From assembly GCA_964217345.1 (NCBI GenBank), contig CAXPJI010000053.1, positions 1 to 58,132 on the forward strand: a DNA stretch of 58,132 bases, read 5' to 3'. This document shows positions 23,994 through 34,100 of the stretch, one piece after another (the first letter of the stretch is position 1; each line of letters starts with the position of its first letter). This DNA is from UBA3478 sp964217345 (GTDB taxonomy: Bacteria > Bacteroidota > Bacteroidia > Flavobacteriales > Flavobacteriaceae). The position numbers and the translations under genes are program-made. The notes under the pieces were generated by a model, which saw only the letters and a list, made by a program, of their open reading frames with translations, was not told the origin of the DNA and did not search any database.

Positions 23994-24971
23994 TTATACC
24001 AGATAAAAGAATGTAAATACAAATACCCAAACAAGGTCTACAAAGTGCCAATACAACCCAACTTTCTCAACCATTTCGTAGTGACCTCTTCTGTCATAGG
24101 TTCCCATTAGAACATTGAAGAAAATAATCACGTTAATCGCAACACCCGATAAAACGTGAAAACCATGGAACCCAGTGATGAAGAAAAAGAAGTCTGCAAA
24201 TAATCGACTTCCATATTCATTGCGAATTAAATTAGCTCCTTCTACAACAATGGCAGCATCAGCTAACTTAGCAACTGCATCTTCACGAGAAAGTACATTC
24301 TTTTCTCCTTCAATGATTTGCTCAGTTCGTATCGTTACTGATTCATCAGCGAGGAATCCTGCTTTAACTTCTTCTAGACTGAAAGTTGAAGGCTTATCTC
24401 CTTCTAAAAACCAAATACCCTTTGAAGATTCATGGTATACAGCGGTTTCATTTGGATTTTCAATGGTGAAATCTCTAAGAGCAACGCGCTCTCCTGTTTC
24501 CATATCTACAAATTGTAAGATACGGCCTCCCTTAGTTTCTAAGGCACCGAAATCTCCCTTGATAAAGGTAGCCCATTCCCAAGCTTGAGAACCAACGAAT
24601 ATCGCCCCCCCAATAATGGTAAGGAGCATGTATAGGGTTACTTTCTTTCGATCCATGTGATGACCAGCATCAACAGCAAGTACCATGGTAACCGAAGACA
24701 TGATCAGAATGAAAGTCATGAAGGCCACGTAATACATTGGATAATTCCCATGAAAGAATGGTACGTGTGTAAAAACCTCATCTGCAATAGGCCAGGTCTC
24801 GATAAATTTAAATCTAGAAAAACCGTAAGCGGCAAGGAAACCAGAGAAGGTTAAGGCATCCGAGACGATGAAAAACCACATCATCAATTTACCATAACTC
24901 GCTCTTAGTGGTTGTTGATCACCACCACCCCAAACGTTTTCGTCTTTTGCTGTTGAAATTGAAGTATCCAT
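23994..24971 (-). CDS. cytochrome c oxidase subunit III (large form)
   Basis: 325 residues from the ATG at 24971. Helices typical of subunit III are present: LMMWFFIVSDALTFSGFLAAY near residue 30, a helix pair near 85-135, and the C-terminal FFFITGFHGFHVLSG plus WHFVDLVWVFVF. Residues about 145-245 form a long polar insertion between helices that is not part of the standard subunit III core. It surrounds the subunit I core in the inner membrane. Start choice: an upstream extension would run into the intergenic palindrome and has no features. Confidence 0.93.
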   Translation of the reverse strand: MDTSISTAKDENVWGGGDQQPLRASYGKLMMWFFIVSDALTFSGFLAAYGFSRFKFIETWPIADEVFTHVPFFHGNYPMYYVAFMTFILIMSSVTMVLAVDAGHHMDRKKVTLYMLLTIIGGAIFVGSQAWEWATFIKGDFGALETKGGRILQFVDMETGERVALRDFTIENPNETAVYHESSKGIWFLEGDKPSTFSLEEVKAGFLADESVTIRTEQIIEGEKNVLSREDAVAKLADAAIVVEGANLIRNEYGSRLFADFFFFITGFHGFHVLSGVAINVIIFFNVLMGTYDRRGHYEMVEKVGLYWHFVDLVWVFVFTFFYLV

Positions 24972-24991
24972 TAGTTTGGCATTAATTGTCG

Positions 24992-25007
24992 CAAAGGTAC
25001 ACCTTTG
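24992..25007. repeat. palindrome CAAAGGT-AC-ACCTTTG between two subunit III genes
   Basis: A perfect 7-base inverted repeat with a 2-base centre, in the 64-base gap between the two subunit III genes. On minus, the left half reads TACCTTTG (24992-24999), a TANNTTTG -7 match 20 bases before the ATG at 24971. It could be an internal promoter with an operator-like dyad, or a small RNA hairpin in the operon. No T-run follows, so it is not an intrinsic terminator. Confidence 0.45.
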
Positions 25008-25035
25008 AGTATTTTTTAAAAATAATTGAATCGAT

Positions 25036-25611
25036 TTACTTGACGAAAAACATAAATAAAACAAGATAAACCCAAAGCACTCCAAGGAAATGCCAAAACG
25101 TCTCTCCAAGTTCAAAGCCTAGTCTATTTTCAGACGAATATTTTGAACGTATCAGTTTGTAATTAACAAGCCCTAGACTGATTAACCCAGCAAATAGATG
25201 CAGTAGGTGGACAAAAGCGATTAAGAAGATGTAAGACATCTTGATACTGCTAGTTGGTCCCGTAAAATAGTATCCAGCGGCAACCATTTGACTAAATCCA
25301 TTGAACTGAATAAATACGAACGAAACACCTAACAATAAGGTAATTAGAGCCCATCTCGAAGACAAGTTCAACTTATCTGCCTTTAGGGCAAGGCGGGCAA
25401 GAATGTAGGTTAGACTACTCAAAATGATTACTGCCGTTGACCACCAAAAGGCCTGAGGCAATTCAATATTGGCCACCCAATCTTTTCGCTTACTACTTAC
25501 GATATAGGCGCTTGTCCATCCTGCAAATCCCATAACAAGGGAGATAATTCCGAACCAAAGCATCATTTTTTTTGCCCGTTGTTGCTTTTCAAACTCTGTG
25601 CGTTCTAACAT
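25036..25611 (-). CDS. cytochrome c oxidase subunit III (short form)
   Basis: 191 residues with five membrane helices. The COX3 pattern is clear: a first helix MMLWFGIISLVMGFAGWTSAY, the AFVHLLHLFAGLISL helix with paired His, and the C-terminal ETFWHFLGVLWVYLVLFMFF. Bacteroidota often carry two adjacent subunit III-type genes in this position. It lies 11 bases after the heme O synthase gene in the same transcript. Confidence 0.92.
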   Translation of the reverse strand: MLERTEFEKQQRAKKMMLWFGIISLVMGFAGWTSAYIVSSKRKDWVANIELPQAFWWSTAVIILSSLTYILARLALKADKLNLSSRWALITLLLGVSFVFIQFNGFSQMVAAGYYFTGPTSSIKMSYIFLIAFVHLLHLFAGLISLGLVNYKLIRSKYSSENRLGFELGETFWHFLGVLWVYLVLFMFFVK

Positions 25612-25622
25612 AATTTTTTGGT

Positions 25623-26516
25623 CTATCTAATAAGGTGATCGATAACATAGATCACCTGAATTAATGAAATATATATTACGCTCCTAAGCATTAATTTTTT
25701 AGCATAGGATACCTCTAGAGAATTGAACAATTGAAGTGCAGGTATCATCATATAAAGGCCCGAAATACCTACGGCAATTGCAGCAGGAATTGAAATCACA
25801 AGTTTTCCGGTAAATCCAAACACTGGAGTGATGGACGCCAAAATCGTCCATAAGGTGTAAACAATAATTTGAAACGCGGTACTCTGATCTCTCTCACCCG
25901 TTGGAAGCATTTTGAATCCTCCTTTTTTATAATCATCATCTAACATCCAAGCCAGTGCCCAAAAATGAGGAAACTGCCAAAAAAATTGAATCATAAATAA
26001 GGTTCCAGCTTCAATTCCGAAAGACCCTGTAGCACCTACCCAACCCAACATGAATGGTATGGCCCCGGGAAACGCACCTACAAAAACAGACAGTGATGTC
26101 TTAGTTTTTAATGGGGTATAAACTAAAGCGTATAGAATTACCGAGAGTAAACCAAAAAAAGCCGTTTTAAGATTGAGAAAATAAAGTAACCCCCCTCCTA
26201 GAATCGTGAGTGAAAAGGCAATAATCAAGGCCAAAGCATCTGAGAAACGACCCGTCGGTAATGGTCGCTCTTTGGTACGATTCATCTTTGAATCTAGATC
26301 CTTTTCTATGATTTGGTTATAGGCATTCGAGGCTGCAACCAACGAAAAACCTCCGACTAGAAGAAGTACTAGTTCTAGTGCTTTATACGATTCAGCACCC
26401 AACAAATAGCCCGCCAATGCAGAGAACACCACGCTAAGTGCTAAACGAACCTTCGTTAAAGCCTTAAGATCTGTCCAGAACAAGGAAGTAGGATGTGTTG
26501 TTGCCCCTTCAATCAT
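25623..26516 (-). CDS. ctaB: protoheme IX farnesyltransferase (heme O synthase)
   Basis: A UbiA-family membrane prenyltransferase that adds a farnesyl chain to heme B, giving heme O on the way to the heme A of the oxidase. 297 residues from the ATG at 26516 (a TTG eight codons earlier is less likely). The first Asp-rich motif appears as NQIIEKDLDSKMNRTKERPLP and the second region as WMLDDDYKKGGFKMLP, with about eight helices. It leads the ctaB-cox3-cox3-cox4 transcript. No ctaA (heme A synthase) gene is present in the window. Confidence 0.95.
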   Translation of the reverse strand: MIEGATTHPTSLFWTDLKALTKVRLALSVVFSALAGYLLGAESYKALELVLLLVGGFSLVAASNAYNQIIEKDLDSKMNRTKERPLPTGRFSDALALIIAFSLTILGGGLLYFLNLKTAFFGLLSVILYALVYTPLKTKTSLSVFVGAFPGAIPFMLGWVGATGSFGIEAGTLFMIQFFWQFPHFWALAWMLDDDYKKGGFKMLPTGERDQSTAFQIIVYTLWTILASITPVFGFTGKLVISIPAAIAVGISGLYMMIPALQLFNSLEVSYAKKLMLRSVIYISLIQVIYVIDHLIR

Positions 26517-26522
26517 AGAGTG

Positions 26523-26552
26523 CAAAGATAAGATGCACAAATAGCTTTCAAA
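26523..26552 (-). promoter_or_regulatory. two-element Bacteroidota promoter for ctaB (TTTG-N18-TATCTTTG)
   Basis: On minus, TTTG (26549-26552) is followed after 18 bases by TATCTTTG (26523-26530), the best full match to the Bacteroidota -33/-7 pair in the window. The -7 box ends six bases before the ctaB ATG, so the transcript would have essentially no leader. The -33 element abuts the T-run of the tonB terminator. Confidence 0.58.
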
Positions 26553-26581
26553 TAAAAAAACCGGGCAATAAGCCCGGTTTT
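26553..26581 (-). terminator. intrinsic terminator of tonB
   Basis: AAAACCGGGC (26557-26566) pairs perfectly with GCCCGGTTTT (26572-26581) over a 5-base loop; on minus a run of T follows. It starts 19 bases after the tonB stop codon. Confidence 0.9.
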
Positions 26582-26600
26582 CTATAATTTATTCTCCGTA

Positions 26601-27305
26601 CTACTGTAAACGGAAAGTAATTGGAATACTGAATGGTACTTTTACAGGACGCCCACGCTGTCTACCCGGTGTCATGTTTGGAAGCAGGTTGATAATACGC
26701 AATGCTTCAGCCTCTAGGTTTTTGTCTGGACCTCTCATTCGAATTCCTCCAATTGAACCGTCTCTTTGGATGACGAACATCACATTCACACGACCCTGAA
26801 CACCCATTTCTTGAGCGATTTCAGGATATCTGAAGTGCTTACGGATGTGCTTTTGCATTTGCTCTTGAAAACAAGCCTTTTTATCACTAGCACCTTCACA
26901 GCCTGGGAATACAGGCACATCTTCAATAACCGCGAATGGAATTGAAATATCTTCTTCTACTTCTCCAACCTCAACCTCTTCGATTTCGATGACTTCTTCC
27001 TCTTGAGAAGTTTCAGTAGATTCAATAATGGTTTCTTCAACCTCTTCTTCATCTTCTACCACTTCAATAACTTCAGGAGCTGCTGGAGGTGGTGGAGGTG
27101 GTGGAGTTTTGATTTGTTCAGTCAAAGGTACCTCCTCATCAAGCTGATCCTCTACATTTAGAGATATATCGTAATTCGTTACCTCATCGTATTTCTTCCA
27201 CTCTAAGGCTCTCCAAACAACGAACATTGTAAAGGCTAAACCTAGTGCAAAATACAATCCACTATTACGACCTATATCTGCTTTTGGACTTTTCTTCGGT
27301 TCCAT
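26601..27305 (-). CDS. TonB-family energy transducer
   Basis: 234 residues in the classic order: a cytoplasmic start, one membrane helix near residues 17-33 (GLYFALGLAFTMFVVWRALEW), a proline-rich stretch (KTPPPPPPPAAPEV near residue 66) and a Glu-rich periplasmic spacer to about residue 125, then the C-terminal TonB domain (FRYPEIAQEMGVQGRVNVMF and the GPDKNLEAEALRII motif). It couples the proton-motive force to outer-membrane receptors. The Cys pair in CEGASDKKACF before the domain is typical of Bacteroidota TonB. Closed by a strong terminator. Confidence 0.94.
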   Translation of the reverse strand: MEPKKSPKADIGRNSGLYFALGLAFTMFVVWRALEWKKYDEVTNYDISLNVEDQLDEEVPLTEQIKTPPPPPPPAAPEVIEVVEDEEEVEETIIESTETSQEEEVIEIEEVEVGEVEEDISIPFAVIEDVPVFPGCEGASDKKACFQEQMQKHIRKHFRYPEIAQEMGVQGRVNVMFVIQRDGSIGGIRMRGPDKNLEAEALRIINLLPNMTPGRQRGRPVKVPFSIPITFRLQ

Positions 27306-27338
27306 ACTCTAAATTTTGATGATGGCTAATTTAAATAT

Positions 27339-27361
27339 TAATTCGAAAAAGCACCGAATTA
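27339..27361 (-). terminator. weak stem-loop at the end of vanZ
   Basis: TAATTCG (27339-27345) pairs with CGAATTA (27355-27361) over nine bases; on minus it begins at the stop codon and is followed by AATATTTAAATT, AT-rich but without a real T-run. It may end the maeB-to-vanZ transcript only partly. Confidence 0.3.
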
Positions 27362-27772
27362 TTTCGGGTTTTTCACTCTGTTAAAAAAAGGATCTAAAAC
27401 CTTTAAGGCAACTAATCCAGAAATGACTCCTACCGAATTGGCAATAAAATCACCAAGCTCTGCCGAACGGTAGACAGTAAAAAAACCTTGCAATAATTCA
27501 ATGATGCCACTGTAGGTCATTGCAATTAATGCGACTATTATTTTTGCCTTCCTACCTAAAGCTTGCGCTAAAGAACCTTTGTAGGCTAAAGCCATTAGGA
27601 AAGTAAACCCAAAATAAAAAAGACAGTGCACCAATTTGTCCGCACCTTCAAAACTAAGAAGTGAACTACCAGTCGAGTCAATGCGCGCTAAACTAAGCAC
27701 GGTGATACCGATGGCGTACAGCAAGAAGGCGGCAGTAAACGGATTAAATAGCCGGTGTTTAATTCTAAGCAC
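27359..27772 (-). CDS. VanZ-family membrane protein
   Basis: 137 residues with four membrane helices. The family pattern is seen in GADKLVHCLFYFGFTFLMALA near residue 45, and YSGIIELLQGFFTVYRSAELGDFIANSVG near residue 87, including the Glu-x-x-Gln and Asp-x-x-x-N positions. Physiological role unknown in this phylum; the name comes from a glycopeptide-resistance cluster but does not imply resistance. The start is a GTG at 27772, eight bases inside the end of gcvH, so the two are coupled. Confidence 0.85.
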   Translation of the reverse strand: MLRIKHRLFNPFTAAFLLYAIGITVLSLARIDSTGSSLLSFEGADKLVHCLFYFGFTFLMALAYKGSLAQALGRKAKIIVALIAMTYSGIIELLQGFFTVYRSAELGDFIANSVGVISGLVALKVLDPFFNRVKNPK

Positions 27773-28145
27773 CCACTAGGGCTTTGTAAGTATCGACATC
27801 CAACAATTCTTCAATCTCGTCTAGATTATCAACACTCATTTTAATCATCCATCCCGATCCGTAAGGATCGCTATTCACTAATTCTGGATTTTGATCTAAT
27901 TCTTCATTGAAAGATTCAATCGTTCCAGATAACGGAAGAAATAAGTCAGATACCGTCTTAACTGCTTCTACAGTGCCGAAAACCTCTTCTTTATCGAGAG
28001 TCTCATCTACAGTTTCTACCTCAACATAAACAATATCCCCAAGTTCAGATTGTGCAAAATCAGTAATACCAACGGTTGCTGTATTCCCTTCGATAAGCAC
28101 CCACTCATGGTCTTTTGTATACTTTAAGTTTTCTGGAAAATTCAT
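27765..28145 (-). CDS. gcvH: glycine cleavage system H protein
   Basis: 126 residues. It carries the aminomethyl group of glycine on a lipoyl arm between the P, T and L proteins. The lipoylation site is Lys 63 in GTVEAVKTVSDLF, with the usual KYTKDHEWV opening and the GSGWMIKM end motif. The other gcv genes are not nearby. It lies between sprA and vanZ, an arrangement I recall from other Flavobacteriia. A TANNTTTG box 26 bases upstream suggests its own promoter. Confidence 0.97.
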   Translation of the reverse strand: MNFPENLKYTKDHEWVLIEGNTATVGITDFAQSELGDIVYVEVETVDETLDKEEVFGTVEAVKTVSDLFLPLSGTIESFNEELDQNPELVNSDPYGSGWMIKMSVDNLDEIEELLDVDTYKALVGA

Positions 28146-28171
28146 AACAATTTCTGATTATTAATAAGATT

Positions 28172-28179
28172 CAAAGTTA
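28172..28179 (-). promoter_or_regulatory. candidate -7 box TAACTTTG for gcvH-vanZ
   Basis: A perfect TANNTTTG match on minus in the 53-base gap between sprA and gcvH, 26 bases before the gcvH ATG. The best -33 partner is GTTTAC at the sprA stop, which is not a full TTTG. Confidence 0.4.
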
Positions 28180-28198
28180 ATTAAAAGTGTCTTGTAAA

Positions 28199-31100
28199 CT
28201 ACTCGCCAAATCGATATTTTAAGCTGAGTCCCGCACGCATAGTAGTTTGTGGAAAGGAGGTAGAAACTCTAAACTTTGAGAAGCTATGATCGTAATAGGC
28301 AGCAAGATTTAATGTATTACTTAGAGCGTAATCCGCTGAGAATTGAGCCGAAAAACTTTGTTGACCAGAAGTGATCTGATCCCCGACAATCTCGTCTAGA
28401 TTTCTAATGAAGGTCGTATTCGATCGATAGGACACGTCTCCTCTAAGCACTAAATCGCCACGATATTGTCTTCTCTTGCCTCCTATTTTAGGGTTCCAAC
28501 GTAAATCGGTGATTCGCTTCCCTAAACCAAGAACAAATTCTTGACCTTTAATCTCAGTAAGTAAACTATTGGCAAAACTTAGATTCAACGCTCTATCTTT
28601 TCGCCATTCTGTTCGAATTTGCCAGAACGACTCTGTTTCAAAATCGAATCCAATAAGTGGGTTAAACTGGTCGTTCATCACTACCGCTCCAATCAGTAAT
28701 TCTGGTTTTAAATCCCCATTTTCAAGGTTATATAAGCCCTCGTTTCGACTGAGATTATTTTGAAAATTATTAATACTATAGGCGGCTCTATATCCATGGT
28801 TGATTGCAAAACGACTAAACACCTCGGGGAATAAGCCACTGATTGAAACATCCCAATTGGGAATACCGAAAGATTCAAAAGGTCCTAAACTTACTTCTTG
28901 AATCGACTTGCCTGAATAGGCCGCAATAAAAGAGCCCAACAACACCTCGGGATGATAGGCTCCATAGGCAATAGGATAACCCTCAGGGTCAACGGCCGAC
29001 AAATCCATACCCGATGCATTAGCTAATCGATTAGCCATTTCAATTCTAGAAGCTTTGAATCGTTCAAAAGCCTCTGACCCCGTATCTGCCATTGAGCCAT
29101 CGAAAGCGGTTGAAAGTAAAAAGGCTGTAGTACTATAACTACCTGTCTGGTTTGCGAGTAAGGACTGAAAAGTTGGTCCAAAGTCAGAGGGGGTCACTCT
29201 GAACTGCTCTTGAAAACGATCGCTCTTTCTTCGATCATAACTAAGACCAATAGAAACAGCGCTACCGATACTAAGATTAGCAGTTGCAGAAAGGTTCTGG
29301 TTTTCGTCGATAACAAAGGGAGTATTGAACCCGTCAAAATCCGTCAAATATCCTTGTCTTGCAGCTTCAAATCTAAAATCAGAAGAAGCCACTCCTAGTA
29401 GTAATTTCGGATCTAATTGAAGTAAACTCCGATCATTGATCGTCGGTAAATAACCTGGTAAGACTACCCCAGAGGTTTCAGAATAATTCAAAGCCACTTG
29501 AGCTCCTATCGCATCGGGAATTTTTATCAGTTTCTTCAATCCTGACTTTAAATCAAGGCCGCTACTTAGCGATAAAGTACTTGCCGTCTGAACGGTATGT
29601 AAAGGTCGACCTGCAACTTCAGCGAGTGCGTCAGAACCTCGTTGCCAATTAAGCGTACCTCCGTAATCTAAGCGGGTAGTTATAAAATCAAGGGGTTTGA
29701 ACGAACTGAATGGAATTTCTAGTCCAAGCTGTAGTTGTTGCGCATAGGTATTTGGCTTACCCCAAGAGAAAAAGGACTCCCAAACAGAGTTGAAACCCAG
29801 GTTTTGATTAAGATCTAGATTAACGATATTATTCTGGGTAGCAGTAAATGAGATACTAAAGAATTTTAATGGATTCGCTTTGATCGAACCGTTCCATCCC
29901 GACCTAAAATTTTGTTGACTTAGAAGGGGTAAATCAAGAAGGGTTACACCGGGTATAAAGATTTGTCTGAAACGCTGTTCACTAAGGGATCGATCAATAG
30001 AGGCTCCCATGGTTAATGAGAAGATAGAAGGCGTATACGTATAATCGAGTGAAGCTCTCGCTTGCGACTGAAGCGATTCTGAGATTTCAAAATCACGATG
30101 CGACTTGGTTGAATGGCTATAATTAACCGTAACATTCTCAGGATCAAAGAAATCGACATTGCTACCCTCTTTGCGTTCTATTCGAACACCATTAAGCGCG
30201 AGGCTAGAAACTTCTGTATACGACTCGGCCTGCTCTCGAATTGCTTGTTTATCATCGTTATTAGTCGCAGCACTAAGACGATCCTCGAGGTGAATATCTT
30301 CATAAACAGGATCATACTCTGGAGTAATTCGCGTAGAAGCCATCGAATAATTTAATGGTAGTTTCAATCGACTGGCTTTGGGTAAAAACTGTCCAAGATC
30401 TGTGCGCACCGAGAAATCAAAGTTTTCAGTATCATCTAACGAACGTGTATTAACCGCACCGTCGATAGCTCCGAAACCTACCGTTGTCTTAGAGAAACCG
30501 GCCCCCAAAGTAACTACATCAGATAACTGGACAGTGGCATTGGCTGTTGCCGCCCAGCCTCCTTTGTGATTGATTCCTGCTAGACGCAATTCATTAAACC
30601 AAAGCTCTGCCGAAACCGGTAGGCTTGATGATCGATTAATGGCACCAAGCATGGCAGAGGTAATATTCCCGATCGACGGATTCCCTTTTACGCGAATGAT
30701 CATTCTATTCTCAAGAACCTTTGAAAACTCGGGTTCTGCGGAGGCAATTTGCTCTGCCTTTACACTACTCAATAGTTCCAAATCCAAATCAAGAGCATTC
30801 GCATCTGGCCAAATTAGACCTGCGTCTTGGGTTGCATTATTGGTAAAGGTTAAAGGCCACTCAATTTGATAGTAGTTAGAACTATAGTCCGTTCCAATTC
30901 TGAGAAAAGCAACTAGATCATTATCCTGAACCGTTGAAGCTCCTATTCGCTCGGCATGAACAAAAAGCTTAAGTCTTTCAAAACGGCGCATATCGAATTT
31001 CACACGTCTAAAAGCTCCTCTTCCGTCTCCTAATGGTAAATCGGTAAACTGCATACTTAACGACTGTTCATTTTGTCGTACAATCGTATTCGTATTATTC

Positions 31101-34100
31101 AAAGCTTCGCGTCGAACCCCTGGTGGAAGTACGTATGGGATAGGGCTTCTATTACTGTTTTCTTCAATATTTACCGCACCCAATTCAAAGGTCGTTGAAG
31201 GACTTACCGGTAAGTTAGCTTCTGGGTCTAATTCTTTGTCATAGATTCTCCAACTACCTTGAATGAGATCAAGGGCAGCAAATCGTAAAACGGTTGATCC
31301 TTGAAATCCTTGTAAGAACATACGAATAAAAGGTATCGACCTAAAATCGGTAATCCCGCCTACCGCACGGGTGTATTCACGAAGAGGGATCTTATACTGC
31401 ACCCAACGAACTTTGCGTCCTGTGTCCAGAGTAACTTCTCGAACCGTTGTAATGTAAGGCATCGATTCGCTCACCACCGAATTGACAGGAAGTTCATATT
31501 GATAATAACTCTCGGCCACATTCATGGCAAAGTCTCGATCGACATCCTCAACGTCGGGTAAGAGTGTAGAACCTCTTAACTCATCGGTCGGATTAATCGG
31601 TGTATTACCTTCAGGATTGTTGAAATACTTGTAACGATTTGGGATACTTCCCTGAGCGTCTAAATAATTCACATAATTATCTCTTGCCGGGTCATCACTT
31701 GGTCCTGTATAAATCAAACCTTCCTGAGAATCTGAAAGACCATCTAATCCGACATCTTGTATTTCTCGAGCACCCGCATCGCTATCAAAAGTATAAATCA
31801 GGGCACTTCTAGAAGGGACAGATCCATAAATAGTTGGATCTACTTGAACTCCAAGTCCATTTTCGTATTGCTTTCTTCCATCAGGAAGAATATCCTCAGA
31901 AAGATTCCCAAGATCGATCACTAATTTACCTCCCTCTCCAACTTCTGAAGGATCGAGCGGATGCAACATCCAAAACTGCAAGTATTCAATATTTGCCTGT
32001 TCAAAGTCAGTAACGGTAAGCGCTCGCATAGTCCCTGCCCATTTGTTAGCAACTGCACCAAAATCAGACGCCGTATTATACGGTCCTGCCTCATCGGGAT
32101 AGTAGGCGATATCTAAGGTAGACTGAACTGCAGATTGTCCCTGGACTACATCGGTTTCGGGATAAACCTCTCTTATAAAAATTCGACGCGCTTCATCTTC
32201 TTGCAACATCGCATCAGTAATATCTGAGGGTCTTAACCTGCTGTAAAGCACAGGGTCAATGGTATACCATGCCAGTCGAGCCCTAGACCTAGAAGCCTCA
32301 ATTCCGGTTTGACCAAAAGGATTACTCGACAGTACCCAATCAGAAGGATTTCTAAGGTCTAAGAATTGTTGAGCCTCTTCAAAATCATCGATATAGGTGG
32401 TTACCTCGCCACCGAATTGTGCATTGTTTGGAGCAGATGGGATGAGCGCAGCGATTTCTGCAGAGAAGTCAATCGAAGACGGTGCTTCAGTCTCAATAGT
32501 GGGCCACTGATTAATGAGTCGTGTAAGCCAAGGAACCTCTTTGCGAAACGAAATATTCGCACCAATCATCGAGTTATTAATCGGCTCAATTCCATAAGCA
32601 GACTTCTGAGTGAGTGGGCGTTCTCTAAGATTTAAAAAGGCACCCCCAAAGGATAGTTCACTAGAGGCTCGATGCTGAATAGCGACTCCTGTGAATCGTC
32701 GAGTTAACTGCCCGATTTGGCCAGCATCTTCAACTGAAATATCTATCGGAAGACCAGAATTCTGCAAGCTCGGATCAAGAATCTCCACCTGACCCGCGGC
32801 ATAATCAACAATGTAGTCAACCCCTTCAGTAAGAACTCTACCGCCAATACTAACCTGGACAGATCCGGGTAACGCAAACGCTACCCCAAGCGACAACTTT
32901 TGACCCGAAGAAGCAGTGCTACCGCCATAGGAACCTCTAAGTAAAAAACGATTCGCATCTGCCTGCTGTAAGGCAGCTGTCTTCGTTAATTCATAGAGAG
33001 AACGATAAACATATTGCCTTTGATTACCATTATAGGATTCCGCAATTTCGTAGTCTTCGGTAACATCACTAGAGAATTGCTCAAACAAGTATTCACCAAA
33101 CGGCTCTACCTGGGTAAAAATGATTCTACCATTCGAGGCATCAACGGTAATACCGTCTACAAAATCAAAGAAACCATCCCCTTGCTCTGAACGATTTTGA
33201 TAAGCATCGAGTCGATCTAAATTGAAAATTTTCAATAACGTACTATTTGAAAATTCCTCTGGCCAGGGAACCGAAGAGTCTGCAGGTGTTAAAAAGTTTC
33301 GGGGACTAGGGTCGGTGTAAAGTAATTGAAACTCAAAATCATTTGCACTAATTCCGAAGGCTCCAGTCGAATAGATATTCTTCATCATCAAATCCCAAAT
33401 AGGATCCTCAACCCGGGTAATATTGCTCTTTAGAAGTTTTACAATAAGCGCACTAGAGGCATCTCTTTGATTGTCGTTAGAGAACTCTCCGACCGTATAA
33501 ACAGATCCGTTGTAAGTGTACTCATAAGCAACAGCAAGCACCTCATCAGTAGCCAAAGGTTGATTCAGTGACAAGTATCCGAGCTGACGGTGGTACGAAT
33601 AATCTAACCCGGCTTCTAATTTTCGAGCATTTTCTAGAGAAGCATAGTCTAATCCGTTTATTAAAGGCTCGCCTAACAAACTTAATCCTGAGGCGGCACC
33701 AGCAGCAGTTCTTATTGAACTGGGAAGACCTTCACCACCTATCCATGCGGGATTAAGAAGGTTGGCCTCATTGTCTGGTAAAGACTCAGTAGCTCGAAAA
33801 AAATTCTGTGGGCCCCCAAACCGAACTTTTTCAGGATTGTATTCTCCAAGATCTTGAAAACCTACAATTTGTCGAACGTTCTCAGTCTGTTGAGATCGAT
33901 TGGTTACCCAAACTTCAATACGGGTAATCTGAACATTTGAAGCAATGAAGGGGTAGTTCTTAAGCGCTAGGTCATAGGCATCCCTAAAATGTTGACTTAA
34001 GAAAAAGTGAGTGTTTTCCTCATAATCGATCGCGGTAAGCTCAAACTCATTAATGACTGATCCATTTTGGGTGCTTACGGTATTTCGTTGAGATCGCTGT

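Noticed and set aside
27359..27772. Glycopeptide resistance because of the VanZ family name
   Set aside because: Only the membrane VanZ fold is present; no other van genes, and the gene is coupled to gcvH.
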